Assembly (NCBI GenBank): GCA_964462295.1
Contig: CAYWXH010000003.1
Location: 1-64,000 of the forward strand
Reading direction: 5' to 3'
Source: JALVIU01 sp964462295
GTDB taxonomy: Bacteria; Atribacterota; JALVIU01
DNA: 64,000 nt
Made by a program: the position numbers and the translations under genes. How positions within the stretch are numbered: the first letter of the stretch is position 1; the number at the start of each line of letters is the position of its first letter. The notes under the pieces are model-generated. The model saw only the letters and a program-made list of their open reading frames with translations. It ran no database searches and had not been told where the DNA came from. This document shows positions 17,371-24,720 of the stretch, piece by piece.

Positions 17371-18694
17371 GCATGTAATATCTTATCCATATGTATAAAA
17401 AGCCTATCACTACACTCTCTATCATTATAGGCATACCATATCTAAAAAATTCTCCAAAACTGATTTTGTGCCCATGCTTTTCTGATATGCCAGATACTAC
17501 TACATTTGCCGTAGCCCCTACTAGTGTGCCATTTCCTCCAAGACATCCTCCAAGAGAGAGTGCAATCCAAATAGGTAACACAGCAGGTGAGTGAAGTACA
17601 GCCAAAGAAGTAGGGGATGCAGAAGGCATCCCTGAAATGACAGGTGCCATATGGGCGATGAGGGGATTCATGGTAGCTACATATGGAATATTATCTACAA
17701 AAGCAGAGGTAAATGCAGAAAACCATAGAATTACCCCAGATGTTAAGAAAGAATGTCCTCCTGTGAGATCAAGGACTTTTTGGGAGAGTATCTGAATTAT
17801 ACCTACTTTTACCATAGAACCTACTATAATAAATAACCCTCCAAAGAAAAATAGTGTGGTCCATTCTATCCGTTCAAGCATTTCATGTATGTTTGTTTTT
17901 GAAATACCAAGCATCAAGGTGGCACCTGTAAGTGCCACTATGGCTGGCTCTAATCCAAGGGCCCCGTGAATAAAGAACCCAAAAATAACTCCTGTAAGTA
18001 CAATGAGGACTTTTTTGAGGAGCACGGGATCTTTTATGGCCTTCTTTTCGTCCATTTTAAGGATTTTTTTTGCCTTTTCTTCATTGTATCTAAAACTATG
18101 TGAAAACATAATTTTTAGGGTAAGAATATATACAAGCAATATAATGATTACGGCAGGGGTAAGATGATTGATAAAATCTATAAAACCTAATTTTGCTTTA
18201 CTTGCTATCATGATGTTTGGTGGGTCTCCTATAAGGGTAGCTGTGCCACCTATATTTGAAGCAAGGGCCTCTGATATGAGAAAAGGAACCGCAGGAAGTT
18301 CCATTGCATCTGAGATAAATAGTGTGATAGGGGCTATAAACAGAACGGTTGTAACATTATCCAAAAATGCAGAAATTACCGCTGTTACAAGTACAAAGAG
18401 GACCATAAGGGCATATGGCTTTGCCTTTGAAAGTTTTACGGCCTTTACCGCAATCCATTCAAATATGCCTGTCTGCTTAGTTATGTTGACAATGATCATC
18501 ATAGACATGAGTAAGATGATAACATCCCAGTCTATTCCATATTCTGTAGAGTAAAATGCATTTTCGAAATTTAATATATGAAAAAGTAGTATGAGGGTAG
18601 CCCCAGAGAGGGCAATAACTACCCTGTGAATTTTTCCTATGCCCAGTGCGATATATGTGGATATAAAAATTATCACAACAATTATGTTTTCCAT
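17357..18694 (-). CDS. ArsB/NhaD-type ion permease
   Basis: A 445-residue permease of the ion transporter superfamily (ArsB/NhaD/CitM). Two inverted halves each show the hairpin motif: FLDNVTTVLF with GGTATLIGDPPNI in the first, FVDNIPYVATMNP with GGCLGGNGTLVGATANV in the second. About 11 helices. Length and repeats favour NhaD-like Na+/H+ exchange or an oxyanion/organic anion; no arsA or arsR is near. A consensus promoter ends six bases before the ATG, so the mRNA is probably leaderless. Confidence 0.86.
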   Translation of the reverse strand: MENIIVVIIFISTYIALGIGKIHRVVIALSGATLILLFHILNFENAFYSTEYGIDWDVIILLMSMMIIVNITKQTGIFEWIAVKAVKLSKAKPYALMVLFVLVTAVISAFLDNVTTVLFIAPITLFISDAMELPAVPFLISEALASNIGGTATLIGDPPNIMIASKAKLGFIDFINHLTPAVIIILLVYILTLKIMFSHSFRYNEEKAKKILKMDEKKAIKDPVLLKKVLIVLTGVIFGFFIHGALGLEPAIVALTGATLMLGISKTNIHEMLERIEWTTLFFFGGLFIIVGSMVKVGIIQILSQKVLDLTGGHSFLTSGVILWFSAFTSAFVDNIPYVATMNPLIAHMAPVISGMPSASPTSLAVLHSPAVLPIWIALSLGGCLGGNGTLVGATANVVVSGISEKHGHKISFGEFFRYGMPIMIESVVIGFLYIWIRYYMLKIF

Positions 18695-18700
18695 ATTTTA

Positions 18701-18728
18701 ACTATACTACCAGATTTCTATTTGTCAA
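18701..18728 (-). promoter_or_regulatory. Consensus promoter, leaderless NhaD-like gene
   Basis: On the minus strand a perfect TTGACA (18728-18723), 16-base spacer, TATAGT (18706-18701). The ATG at 18694 begins after six more bases, and no Shine-Dalgarno fits between. Confidence 0.75.
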
Positions 18729-18814
18729 GGGTTTAATATAGAATATAAATTTATTTTACTTTATTTGTTTAAAAACAAATTACTTTCTAGTTTATAAAAA
18801 TATTTAACTTCCTC

Positions 18815-18843
18815 TGGAAAAAGGTTGTTATATATGTTATAAT
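18815..18843 (+). promoter_or_regulatory. Promoter of the PfkB-like/CBS/PPi-PFK genes
   Basis: TGGAAA (18815-18820), 17-base spacer, TATAAT (18838-18843). About 30 bases before the ATG at 18873, which has AGAGGAGGG in front. The only clear promoter for the three genes that follow. Confidence 0.6.
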
Positions 18844-18872
18844 GAATATACAAAAAAGAAGAGGAGGGCTAA

Positions 18873-19820
18873 ATGTTTGTAAGTATAACTCCTAATCCTG
18901 CGATGGATTATATAATGATAATTAATAAGCTGGAGAAGGGGAAACATGTAAGCTCTATAAATGATTACTATTCCCCTGGAGGCAAAGGTATCCATACAGC
19001 AAGACTTGTTGCAAAATTTGGAATTCCTACTATGAGTGTAAATGCAGTGGGCGAGGGGAGGATAGGAAGAAAGCTTATTCTTCTCTTAAATGATGAGGGA
19101 ATATATACAAATACTATTTTCTTGAGAGAGCATACCCGTACTGATGTAGTAATTGTTGACCTTTCGGATAAGACAGAGACTACTATAACATCCCTTGGTC
19201 CACATATGGAGGAAGAAGACCTTAAAGAATTTATGCATGTGGTGGAGAAGTCAATATTAAATGCAGAAGTTGTCTTTATGGGTGGAAGTGTTCCTCGCGG
19301 AGCTCCATCTACCTTATATTATGATGTAATATCACTTGCAAAAAGTATAGGGGTAAAACACTGTATAGTTACAGCAAGGGGTGAATTATTAGAAAAGGCA
19401 GCAGAGGCAAAACCGTATGTCATAAAACCAGATACTTCTACTATAAAGGAATATTTTGGTTATAGTATAAAAGACCTGGACGGAAGTATAAAAATAGCTG
19501 AGAAGCTTATAGAACTTGGTGCTGAAAATGCCATAGTTTCTTATAAAGATAAAAACGATGTACTTGTTTCTAAGACAGGGAAAAAGGTGCTTTATAAGCT
19601 TAAATATGAAGAAAATATAAATCTTTTTGGGTCATCAGAAGCCCTTCTTGCAGGTGTTTCTATCGGAATCATGAAAGGACATGGATTGGAGGAGGCTACA
19701 AGGTTTGGTATGGGGCTTGCTTTGAAAGTAGCAACACTTGAGACTGTGTCTATCTTTGATTTTTCACCAGAGAGTGTGGATGAAATGCTTCTAAAGGTAG
19801 AAGTAGAGGAACTTACATAG
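18873..19820 (+). CDS. Degenerate PfkB-family sugar-kinase homologue
   Basis: A 315-residue protein of the 1-phosphofructokinase/tagatose-6-P kinase branch. The N-terminal substrate motifs are kept: TPNPAMDY (6-13), PGGKGIHTAR (35-44) and VIKPD near 190. The ATP/catalytic region is not: the site normally NxxGAGD reads NLFGSSE (250-256), removing the catalytic aspartate and the anion-hole glycines, and the preceding SxGxxG loop reads SYKDKND. It therefore may bind a sugar phosphate without phosphorylating it. It is co-oriented with a CBS protein 13 bases on and PPi-PFK, which suggests a regulatory or scaffold role in glycolysis. Fold secure; inactivity inferred. Confidence 0.82.
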   Translation: MFVSITPNPAMDYIMIINKLEKGKHVSSINDYYSPGGKGIHTARLVAKFGIPTMSVNAVGEGRIGRKLILLLNDEGIYTNTIFLREHTRTDVVIVDLSDKTETTITSLGPHMEEEDLKEFMHVVEKSILNAEVVFMGGSVPRGAPSTLYYDVISLAKSIGVKHCIVTARGELLEKAAEAKPYVIKPDTSTIKEYFGYSIKDLDGSIKIAEKLIELGAENAIVSYKDKNDVLVSKTGKKVLYKLKYEENINLFGSSEALLAGVSIGIMKGHGLEEATRFGMGLALKVATLETVSIFDFSPESVDEMLLKVEVEELT

Positions 19821-19833
19821 GAAGGAGGCTATT

Positions 19834-20286
19834 ATGAGGGTAAGAGATGTCATGAGGAGAGATCTTACCTCTATCCCTCCTCATACAAAGATTGGAAGAG
19901 TAATAGAACTTATGGAACGCATGAGAATAGCAGAACTTATTATTACAGATAAAAATTTTAAGGTAAAAGGAATAGTAACTGATGGTATAATAATGAGAGC
20001 AGCACTTCCAAGGTATTTTTCTTATCTTGACACAACTGCATATCTTCCCGATTTAGATGAATTTGCAAGGGGACTCAAGGAACTTTCTGAGAAAGAGGTA
20101 AGTACAATAATGTTAAAGGATATTTATGTGATAAATGAGGATACAAAGGTCCTTGATTTAGTAGAGGTAATGGTAGGGAGGAGGCTGAAAATTTTACCTG
20201 TTACAGATAAGGAAGGTAGACTTGTAGGGGTGGTAGATCGACCATCTATGTTCAAAAAGGCTTTAGCCTATGATGTTGAGGAATAA
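19834..20286 (+). CDS. Stand-alone CBS-pair protein
   Basis: A 150-residue protein made of two CBS domains: about 1-60 (VRDVMRRDLTSIPPHTKIG, then GIVTDGIIMR) and 90-148 (VSTIMLKDIYVINEDTKV, then GVVDRPSMFK), with an insert of about 30 residues between. CBS pairs bind adenine nucleotides (AMP, ATP) or SAM and act as energy sensors. No enzyme domain is fused. Its place between a degenerate PfkB homologue and PPi-PFK suggests it senses adenylates for this glycolytic step. GGAAGGAGG precedes the ATG. Confidence 0.88.
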   Translation: MRVRDVMRRDLTSIPPHTKIGRVIELMERMRIAELIITDKNFKVKGIVTDGIIMRAALPRYFSYLDTTAYLPDLDEFARGLKELSEKEVSTIMLKDIYVINEDTKVLDLVEVMVGRRLKILPVTDKEGRLVGVVDRPSMFKKALAYDVEE

Positions 20287-20303
20287 TATGGAAGGAGGTA
20301 GGT

Positions 20304-21506
20304 ATGGCACTTAAGGGTAATGCTATTATAGGGCAATCAGGTGGCCCAACACAGGTAATTAATCAGACACTTGTAGGTATTATAAAAGAGGCAAGAAAAC
20401 ATGAAGAGATTGAAACACTCTATGGTGCTATTCATGGTGTAGCAGGAATTTTGGGAGATGAATTTGTCGATTTAGGAAACCTTTCATATCCGGAATTAGA
20501 TTTAATAGCAAAAACCCCGGGTGCAGGTTTAGGTTCTGTAAGAAAAAAACCGACAGAAGAAGAATGTATGTCTATGTTGCGCATGTTTCAGGCGAAGAAT
20601 ATTCGCTATTTTTTCTATATAGGAGGAAATGATTCTGCAGAAACTGCCTATATAATTGATGACTTTGCAAAAAGAGAAAATTATGATTTGGTAGTATTTC
20701 ATGTCCCTAAAACTATAGATAATGACCTTCTCGTTAATGATCATACTCCAGGATACGGCTCTGCTGCACGATTTGTTGCTATGGCTTTTATGGGAGATAA
20801 TCAGGATAATAAATCTCTTGGAGGTATAAAGATAAATGTAGTCATGGGAAGACATGCAGGATTCCTTACGGCAGCCTCTATTTTGGCAAAACAGAGGGAA
20901 GAGGACGGTCCGCATCTTATATATGTGCCTGAGAAAGATTTTGATTTTGATAACTTTTTACAAGATGTAGAAGATATTTATAGAAGACTAGGTAGGGTGC
21001 AAATTGCAGTATCTGAAGGGGTTCAAAGAGATGGAAAACCTATATATTCTACAGGTTATACAGATTCACATGGCAATGTTCAACTTGGGACAGCTGGCGA
21101 ATTAGGGGCATTCCTTGCCGATTTTGTAAAAAGAGAGTTAGGTGGTAGACTTCACAAAAAGCTTAGAGTAAGGGCGGACACCTTTGGATATATACAGAGG
21201 TCTTTTCCTATGCAGTCTGAGGTAGATGCTCAAGAGGCTTATATGGTAGGTCAAAAAGCCGTAGAATATGCTATAACAACAGAGAAAAGTGGAAGTGTAG
21301 CCATAAAGAGGTTAGGAACCGATATAGCATCTTATGGTTCAGATACCTTTATTACGCCACTGGAATCTGTAGCAAGACATACAAAGTCCCTGCCATTAGA
21401 GTATATTTCTGAAAGGGGAAACAATATCTTAGATAGTTTTAAAGAATATGTAGGCCCATTAGTTGGAGTACTTCCTAAAATGGGGTATATAGAAGGGGTC
21501 AAATAA
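20304..21506 (+). CDS. pfp: PPi-dependent 6-phosphofructokinase
   Basis: Reversibly phosphorylates fructose 6-phosphate with pyrophosphate, the glycolytic PFK step in many anaerobes. 400 residues. GGPTQVIN at 13-20, the phosphoryl-donor site GGNDS at 107-111 with aspartate D110 where ATP enzymes have glycine, PKTIDND at 135-141 with the PPi-specific lysine K136, and MGRHAG at 181-186. Together these mark PPi over ATP use. GGAGG precedes the ATG. It lies 17 bases after the CBS gene, so three glycolysis-linked genes form one unit. Confidence 0.92.
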   Translation: MALKGNAIIGQSGGPTQVINQTLVGIIKEARKHEEIETLYGAIHGVAGILGDEFVDLGNLSYPELDLIAKTPGAGLGSVRKKPTEEECMSMLRMFQAKNIRYFFYIGGNDSAETAYIIDDFAKRENYDLVVFHVPKTIDNDLLVNDHTPGYGSAARFVAMAFMGDNQDNKSLGGIKINVVMGRHAGFLTAASILAKQREEDGPHLIYVPEKDFDFDNFLQDVEDIYRRLGRVQIAVSEGVQRDGKPIYSTGYTDSHGNVQLGTAGELGAFLADFVKRELGGRLHKKLRVRADTFGYIQRSFPMQSEVDAQEAYMVGQKAVEYAITTEKSGSVAIKRLGTDIASYGSDTFITPLESVARHTKSLPLEYISERGNNILDSFKEYVGPLVGVLPKMGYIEGVK

Positions 21507-21512
21507 AAAACC

Positions 21513-21562
21513 GAAAGGAGGTGTATCTGAAAAAGGAGGGTTCCTTTTTCAGAAGTTTTATG
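21513..21562 (+). promoter_or_regulatory. Shine-Dalgarno bridged to start codon by hairpin
   Basis: AAAGGAGGTG (21514-21523) is followed by a perfect 11-bp stem-loop, arms 21527-21537 and 21542-21552 with a GGGT loop, then seven bases and the ATG at 21560. Linear spacing from GGAGG is 38 bases, far too long; folding the hairpin brings it to about 12. Confidence 0.6.
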
Positions 21563-23155
21563 AGAAAAGTTAGAATTTTAGGTTTTACGCTATTAGTTTT
21601 ACTATTGTTTACTACTTTGTCATTTGGTTCTTTGACCAGTGTTGTGCCTGATAGTGCTGTATTAGTTATGGATGCAAACAATGCAGATAGTGTGATAGAC
21701 TATCTATATAGTGATCAGATAAAATCTATGACAGGTGGAGAACTCGATATTGCAAAGGCGAGAGAAGATGTAAAAAATGAACTTGGATTTGATGCCTTGG
21801 ATCCCGAATTTTTAAAGGGTCTCTTCTCTAATGGAATGACAATATCCATTACAGGCTTTACTCAGATCGGTATTCCAGAGGTATTAGTAGTACTTTCTCC
21901 AAAAAATAAGATGAGCTTTTTAAAATTTGTAAAGGCCGTAGAGGATAAAACAGGTCTAAAAGAAGAAGTAGTGTCTTATAAGGGGATTAATATTACAAGA
22001 TTGCCTATCCCAGATGTAAAAGAGAATGAGCCAAAAGAGCTTGCATGGTCTATGTTTGGGAACTACATAGTTTTTGGCCTTACAGCTGCACCTGTAAAGG
22101 ATGCTATTGAAGTCTTTAAGGGTGAAAGACCTGCAATTGATACGGCAGAGAATTATATCGAAATTAGAAATAAGATAAAAGAGAAATTGGGAGATCTTCC
22201 ATTTTTCTTCTATCTTGCAACAGATAAGTTTGCTACACTATTTGAGATCCTTAAATCTAAATTACCAGAAGAACAGGCAAAATCTTTGGAAAGCAGTATA
22301 GCTACTTTTTCTACTATGAGACCCATGGGGTTCTCAGGGGTAAGCACATCTTCAGGCTTTAGGGCATATGGCCTTATGGGTTTGCCGGATATGTATGTAA
22401 AATTATACAAAACCCTTACTTTCCCCAAACTTGAGTCTTTGAATCTCTTTCCTAAAAATACCTTCTTTTATTTAGGTGGAGTTATGCCCCTTTCTTGGGA
22501 GAAGATAAAGGATATTCTTCCTCCTGCGGCAAAAAAAGGAATAGAGGATTCCTTTGCTCAACTTAAAAATCAGACAGGGATGGATATCGAAAAACTTTTC
22601 TTAAGTTGGCTTGATAAAGAGCTTGCAGTTGGTGTATTTGATCCCTCAGGAATGATTCCAAAGGTAGGTCTTATTCTTGGTTATACTAATCAAGATGCCG
22701 CTTGGAATGCTATAAACACACTTGCCTCTATGGCAGGCCCTGCCTTAGGTGCACAACCTCAAGACAAAGAATATGAAGGTATCAAATACAAGGCTATTGA
22801 AAATCCTATGTTCCCTGTAGGTGCAGGGTTTGTAAAGGATAGGCTAGTAGTGGCCAGTGGCATAGAAAATATTATAGATGCTTCTTTAGGGAACATGGTG
22901 GGATTGGCTAAAAAGGCTACCCTCGGAGAGGCCTTGAGTACAGAAGGTCTTACATCTATAATTTATATTGATTTTCAAGCTATCGTTTCTATTATAGAAA
23001 GGTTTGCAGGAATGGGCGGTGGATTAGATGACCAAACAAAAAAGGCACTTGATGCCTTGAAAAAGGTAAAGGATATTGTATTTTGGTCTGGTTATGATAA
23101 AGGAATGGAATATTCCTTTATGTGGCTAAAAGTCAATAATGCTCAAAATCAATAA
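21560..23155 (+). CDS. Exported DUF3352-like protein
   Basis: A 531-residue exported protein with an N-terminal signal peptide (MRKVRILGFTLLVLLLFTTL then SFGS). The body resembles DUF3352: repeated alpha/beta units with VPDSAVLVMDANN near the start and LSWLDKELAVGVFDPSG in the middle. Such proteins are found in cyanobacteria and anaerobes; their function is unknown. The GTG at 21521 is part of a Shine-Dalgarno, so I use ATG 21560 after a bridging hairpin. A terminator-like hairpin follows the stop by three bases. Confidence 0.72.
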   Translation: MRKVRILGFTLLVLLLFTTLSFGSLTSVVPDSAVLVMDANNADSVIDYLYSDQIKSMTGGELDIAKAREDVKNELGFDALDPEFLKGLFSNGMTISITGFTQIGIPEVLVVLSPKNKMSFLKFVKAVEDKTGLKEEVVSYKGINITRLPIPDVKENEPKELAWSMFGNYIVFGLTAAPVKDAIEVFKGERPAIDTAENYIEIRNKIKEKLGDLPFFFYLATDKFATLFEILKSKLPEEQAKSLESSIATFSTMRPMGFSGVSTSSGFRAYGLMGLPDMYVKLYKTLTFPKLESLNLFPKNTFFYLGGVMPLSWEKIKDILPPAAKKGIEDSFAQLKNQTGMDIEKLFLSWLDKELAVGVFDPSGMIPKVGLILGYTNQDAAWNAINTLASMAGPALGAQPQDKEYEGIKYKAIENPMFPVGAGFVKDRLVVASGIENIIDASLGNMVGLAKKATLGEALSTEGLTSIIYIDFQAIVSIIERFAGMGGGLDDQTKKALDALKKVKDIVFWSGYDKGMEYSFMWLKVNNAQNQ

Positions 23156-24401
23156 TATAAAGAAGGCCCTTATTTGGGCCTTCTTTATTCTTTTATTTTC
23201 AACATCTGCCTTTTCTCATACGGCATCTACTACTATAGATGGGGGACTATGGCAAGGTACCCACTGGTATCACAGATTTATTCTTATTATCCCTGATAAT
23301 CTTAAAATTAAAAATTATGTACTTTTGCATATAACAGGTTCAGAATCGATAGATAGACCTCTTCCCTATCTCTCTTCCCTCTCTAATGCCTTAGGCATGG
23401 CCTGTGGAATAATCTATGATATTCCTAACCAACCTCTATTTGGCGGTTTAAGAGAAGATGCACTGTTATCATATAGTTTTGAACAATTTATAAAAACTAA
23501 GGATTCCCATTGGATAATTCTTAACCAGATGGCAAAAAGCGTAAGGGCTGCCATGGATTACATAGAGGATTATTTTTCTCATCATTTTAATATTTCCCTT
23601 GAGGGTTTTATCTTATCAGGTGCATCAAAGAGGGGTTGGACCACATATATTGTTGGTGCGAAGGATAAAAGGGTTAGAGGGATAATTCCCCTCTCTTTTG
23701 ATAATGTGAATTTCTTAAAAACACTTCCACATCAACTTGAGCAGTGGGGTGTTTATTCTTCTGACCTTTCTGATTATACAGAAAAAGGTATTGTGGATAT
23801 GATGGCTACACCCATTGGAAAAAAGCTCTTAAAACAGATTGATCCATGGTATATGAGAAAGAAATTAAAAATACCCAAACTTATTGTTACAGGCACAAAT
23901 GATACATATTGGACTATTGATGCAGCATCACTTTATTTTTCTGATTTATGGGGACCCAAATATATCTATTATATGCCCAATAGGGGGCATTCCTTGGGCT
24001 GGGATAGAAAGATATTTTCTACTATAGAAAAGTTTATTCTTTCAGTTGTATATGGTTATAGACTTCCTTCCTTTAAATTTTCCTACGATTATACGGGAAA
24101 AGAAGATAGGGTTTATTTTCGAGTAAAAGGAAAAAAGATTCGACCAAAAGGTGTGAGTATTTGGTTTGCAACCTCGTATACAAAAGATTTTAGAGATGCT
24201 ATTTTTCGGGAAAAACCACTCTTTTTTTCTTCTACAGAGAAGGCTTTTTTTGGCTGGATTTGGCTTCCTAAATCAAGGTTTATGGCATTTTATCCAGAAG
24301 TTGAGTATAATTTTCAGGATAAGAGCTATTATCTATGTGCGCCTGCTAGGATAGTAAGAGGTCAACTTGCCCATCCGGAAATGGTCCCTTCTAAAAAATA
24401 A
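23139..24401 (+). CDS. PhoPQ-activated pathogenicity-related (PqaA-like) hydrolase
   Basis: A 420-residue exported alpha/beta-hydrolase of the PqaA family (PhoPQ-activated pathogenicity-related). Signal peptide 1-26 ending TSAFS. The nucleophile elbow is SGASKRGW (S167 in my count, approximate), the acid is in TGTNDTYW, and the histidine in NRGHSLGW. The family is reported in enterobacteria and slime moulds, with unknown substrate. The ORF starts 17 bases inside the DUF3352-like gene; its signal peptide is encoded by the sequence that also forms a terminator-like hairpin (23159-23186). Starts farther down would lose the signal peptide. Confidence 0.82.
   Translation: MLKINNIKKALIWAFFILLFSTSAFSHTASTTIDGGLWQGTHWYHRFILIIPDNLKIKNYVLLHITGSESIDRPLPYLSSLSNALGMACGIIYDIPNQPLFGGLREDALLSYSFEQFIKTKDSHWIILNQMAKSVRAAMDYIEDYFSHHFNISLEGFILSGASKRGWTTYIVGAKDKRVRGIIPLSFDNVNFLKTLPHQLEQWGVYSSDLSDYTEKGIVDMMATPIGKKLLKQIDPWYMRKKLKIPKLIVTGTNDTYWTIDAASLYFSDLWGPKYIYYMPNRGHSLGWDRKIFSTIEKFILSVVYGYRLPSFKFSYDYTGKEDRVYFRVKGKKIRPKGVSIWFATSYTKDFRDAIFREKPLFFSSTEKAFFGWIWLPKSRFMAFYPEVEYNFQDKSYYLCAPARIVRGQLAHPEMVPSKK
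23159..23186 (+). terminator. Terminator-like hairpin inside a signal-peptide coding region
   Basis: Arms 23159-23169 and 23176-23186 (AAAGAAGGCCC and its exact complement) with a six-base loop, then ATTCTTTTATTTTC. It follows the stop of the DUF3352-like gene by three bases, but also lies in codons 7-16 of the PqaA-like gene. It may attenuate read-through. Confidence 0.65.
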
Positions 24402-24720
24402 CATTTTAAAAATAGTATTCATAAGTCCAATAAAGTCCAAAAAAAGATTGTTTAAATTTATAAATTTTATATATATAAATATTTATTTTAATAGATTATA
24501 TTTATTTAACTTGTAGAAGATTCTTCGAAGTGATATAATGTAAAGGGCGTTAAAATAAGGATTTTAAAGAACTTTATTTTTAAAAATCGAATAAAATTTG
24601 TTTTATTTTCCTTAAAATTTTAAGGAGGTGATGTTAGACGAAATCTGATATTTTAAGATTTCTAAAATTTAATACCTCAAATACTCTGAATTTAATAAAT
24701 TTCGAAAGGAAGGTAGAGCC
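24402..24720 (+). promoter_or_regulatory. Intergenic region with the PFOR promoter and structured leader
   Basis: This 319-base gap has no long ORF. The first 100 bases are almost pure A/T and may act as an UP element. The promoter is TTGTAG (24511-24516), a 17-base spacer, TATAAT (24534-24539), giving a leader of about 175 bases. In it are a palindrome (24609-24626), a stand-alone 12-base perfect Shine-Dalgarno (24621-24632), a five-codon ORF (24631-24648), a stem-loop pairing 24640-24646 with 24656-24662, and the true GAAAGGAAGG ribosome site before ATG 24721. Confidence 0.72.
24511..24539 (+). promoter_or_regulatory. Promoter of the PFOR gene
   Basis: TTGTAG, 17-base spacer and consensus TATAAT, preceded by a long A/T tract. 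Start of transcription expected near 24546. Confidence 0.72.

Noticed and set aside
24631..24648. Five-codon leader peptide (MLDEI) as an attenuation peptide
   Set aside because: The ATG is only two bases from the Shine-Dalgarno core, too close for efficient initiation, and the codons are not regulatory in type. I keep the Shine-Dalgarno itself as a finding.
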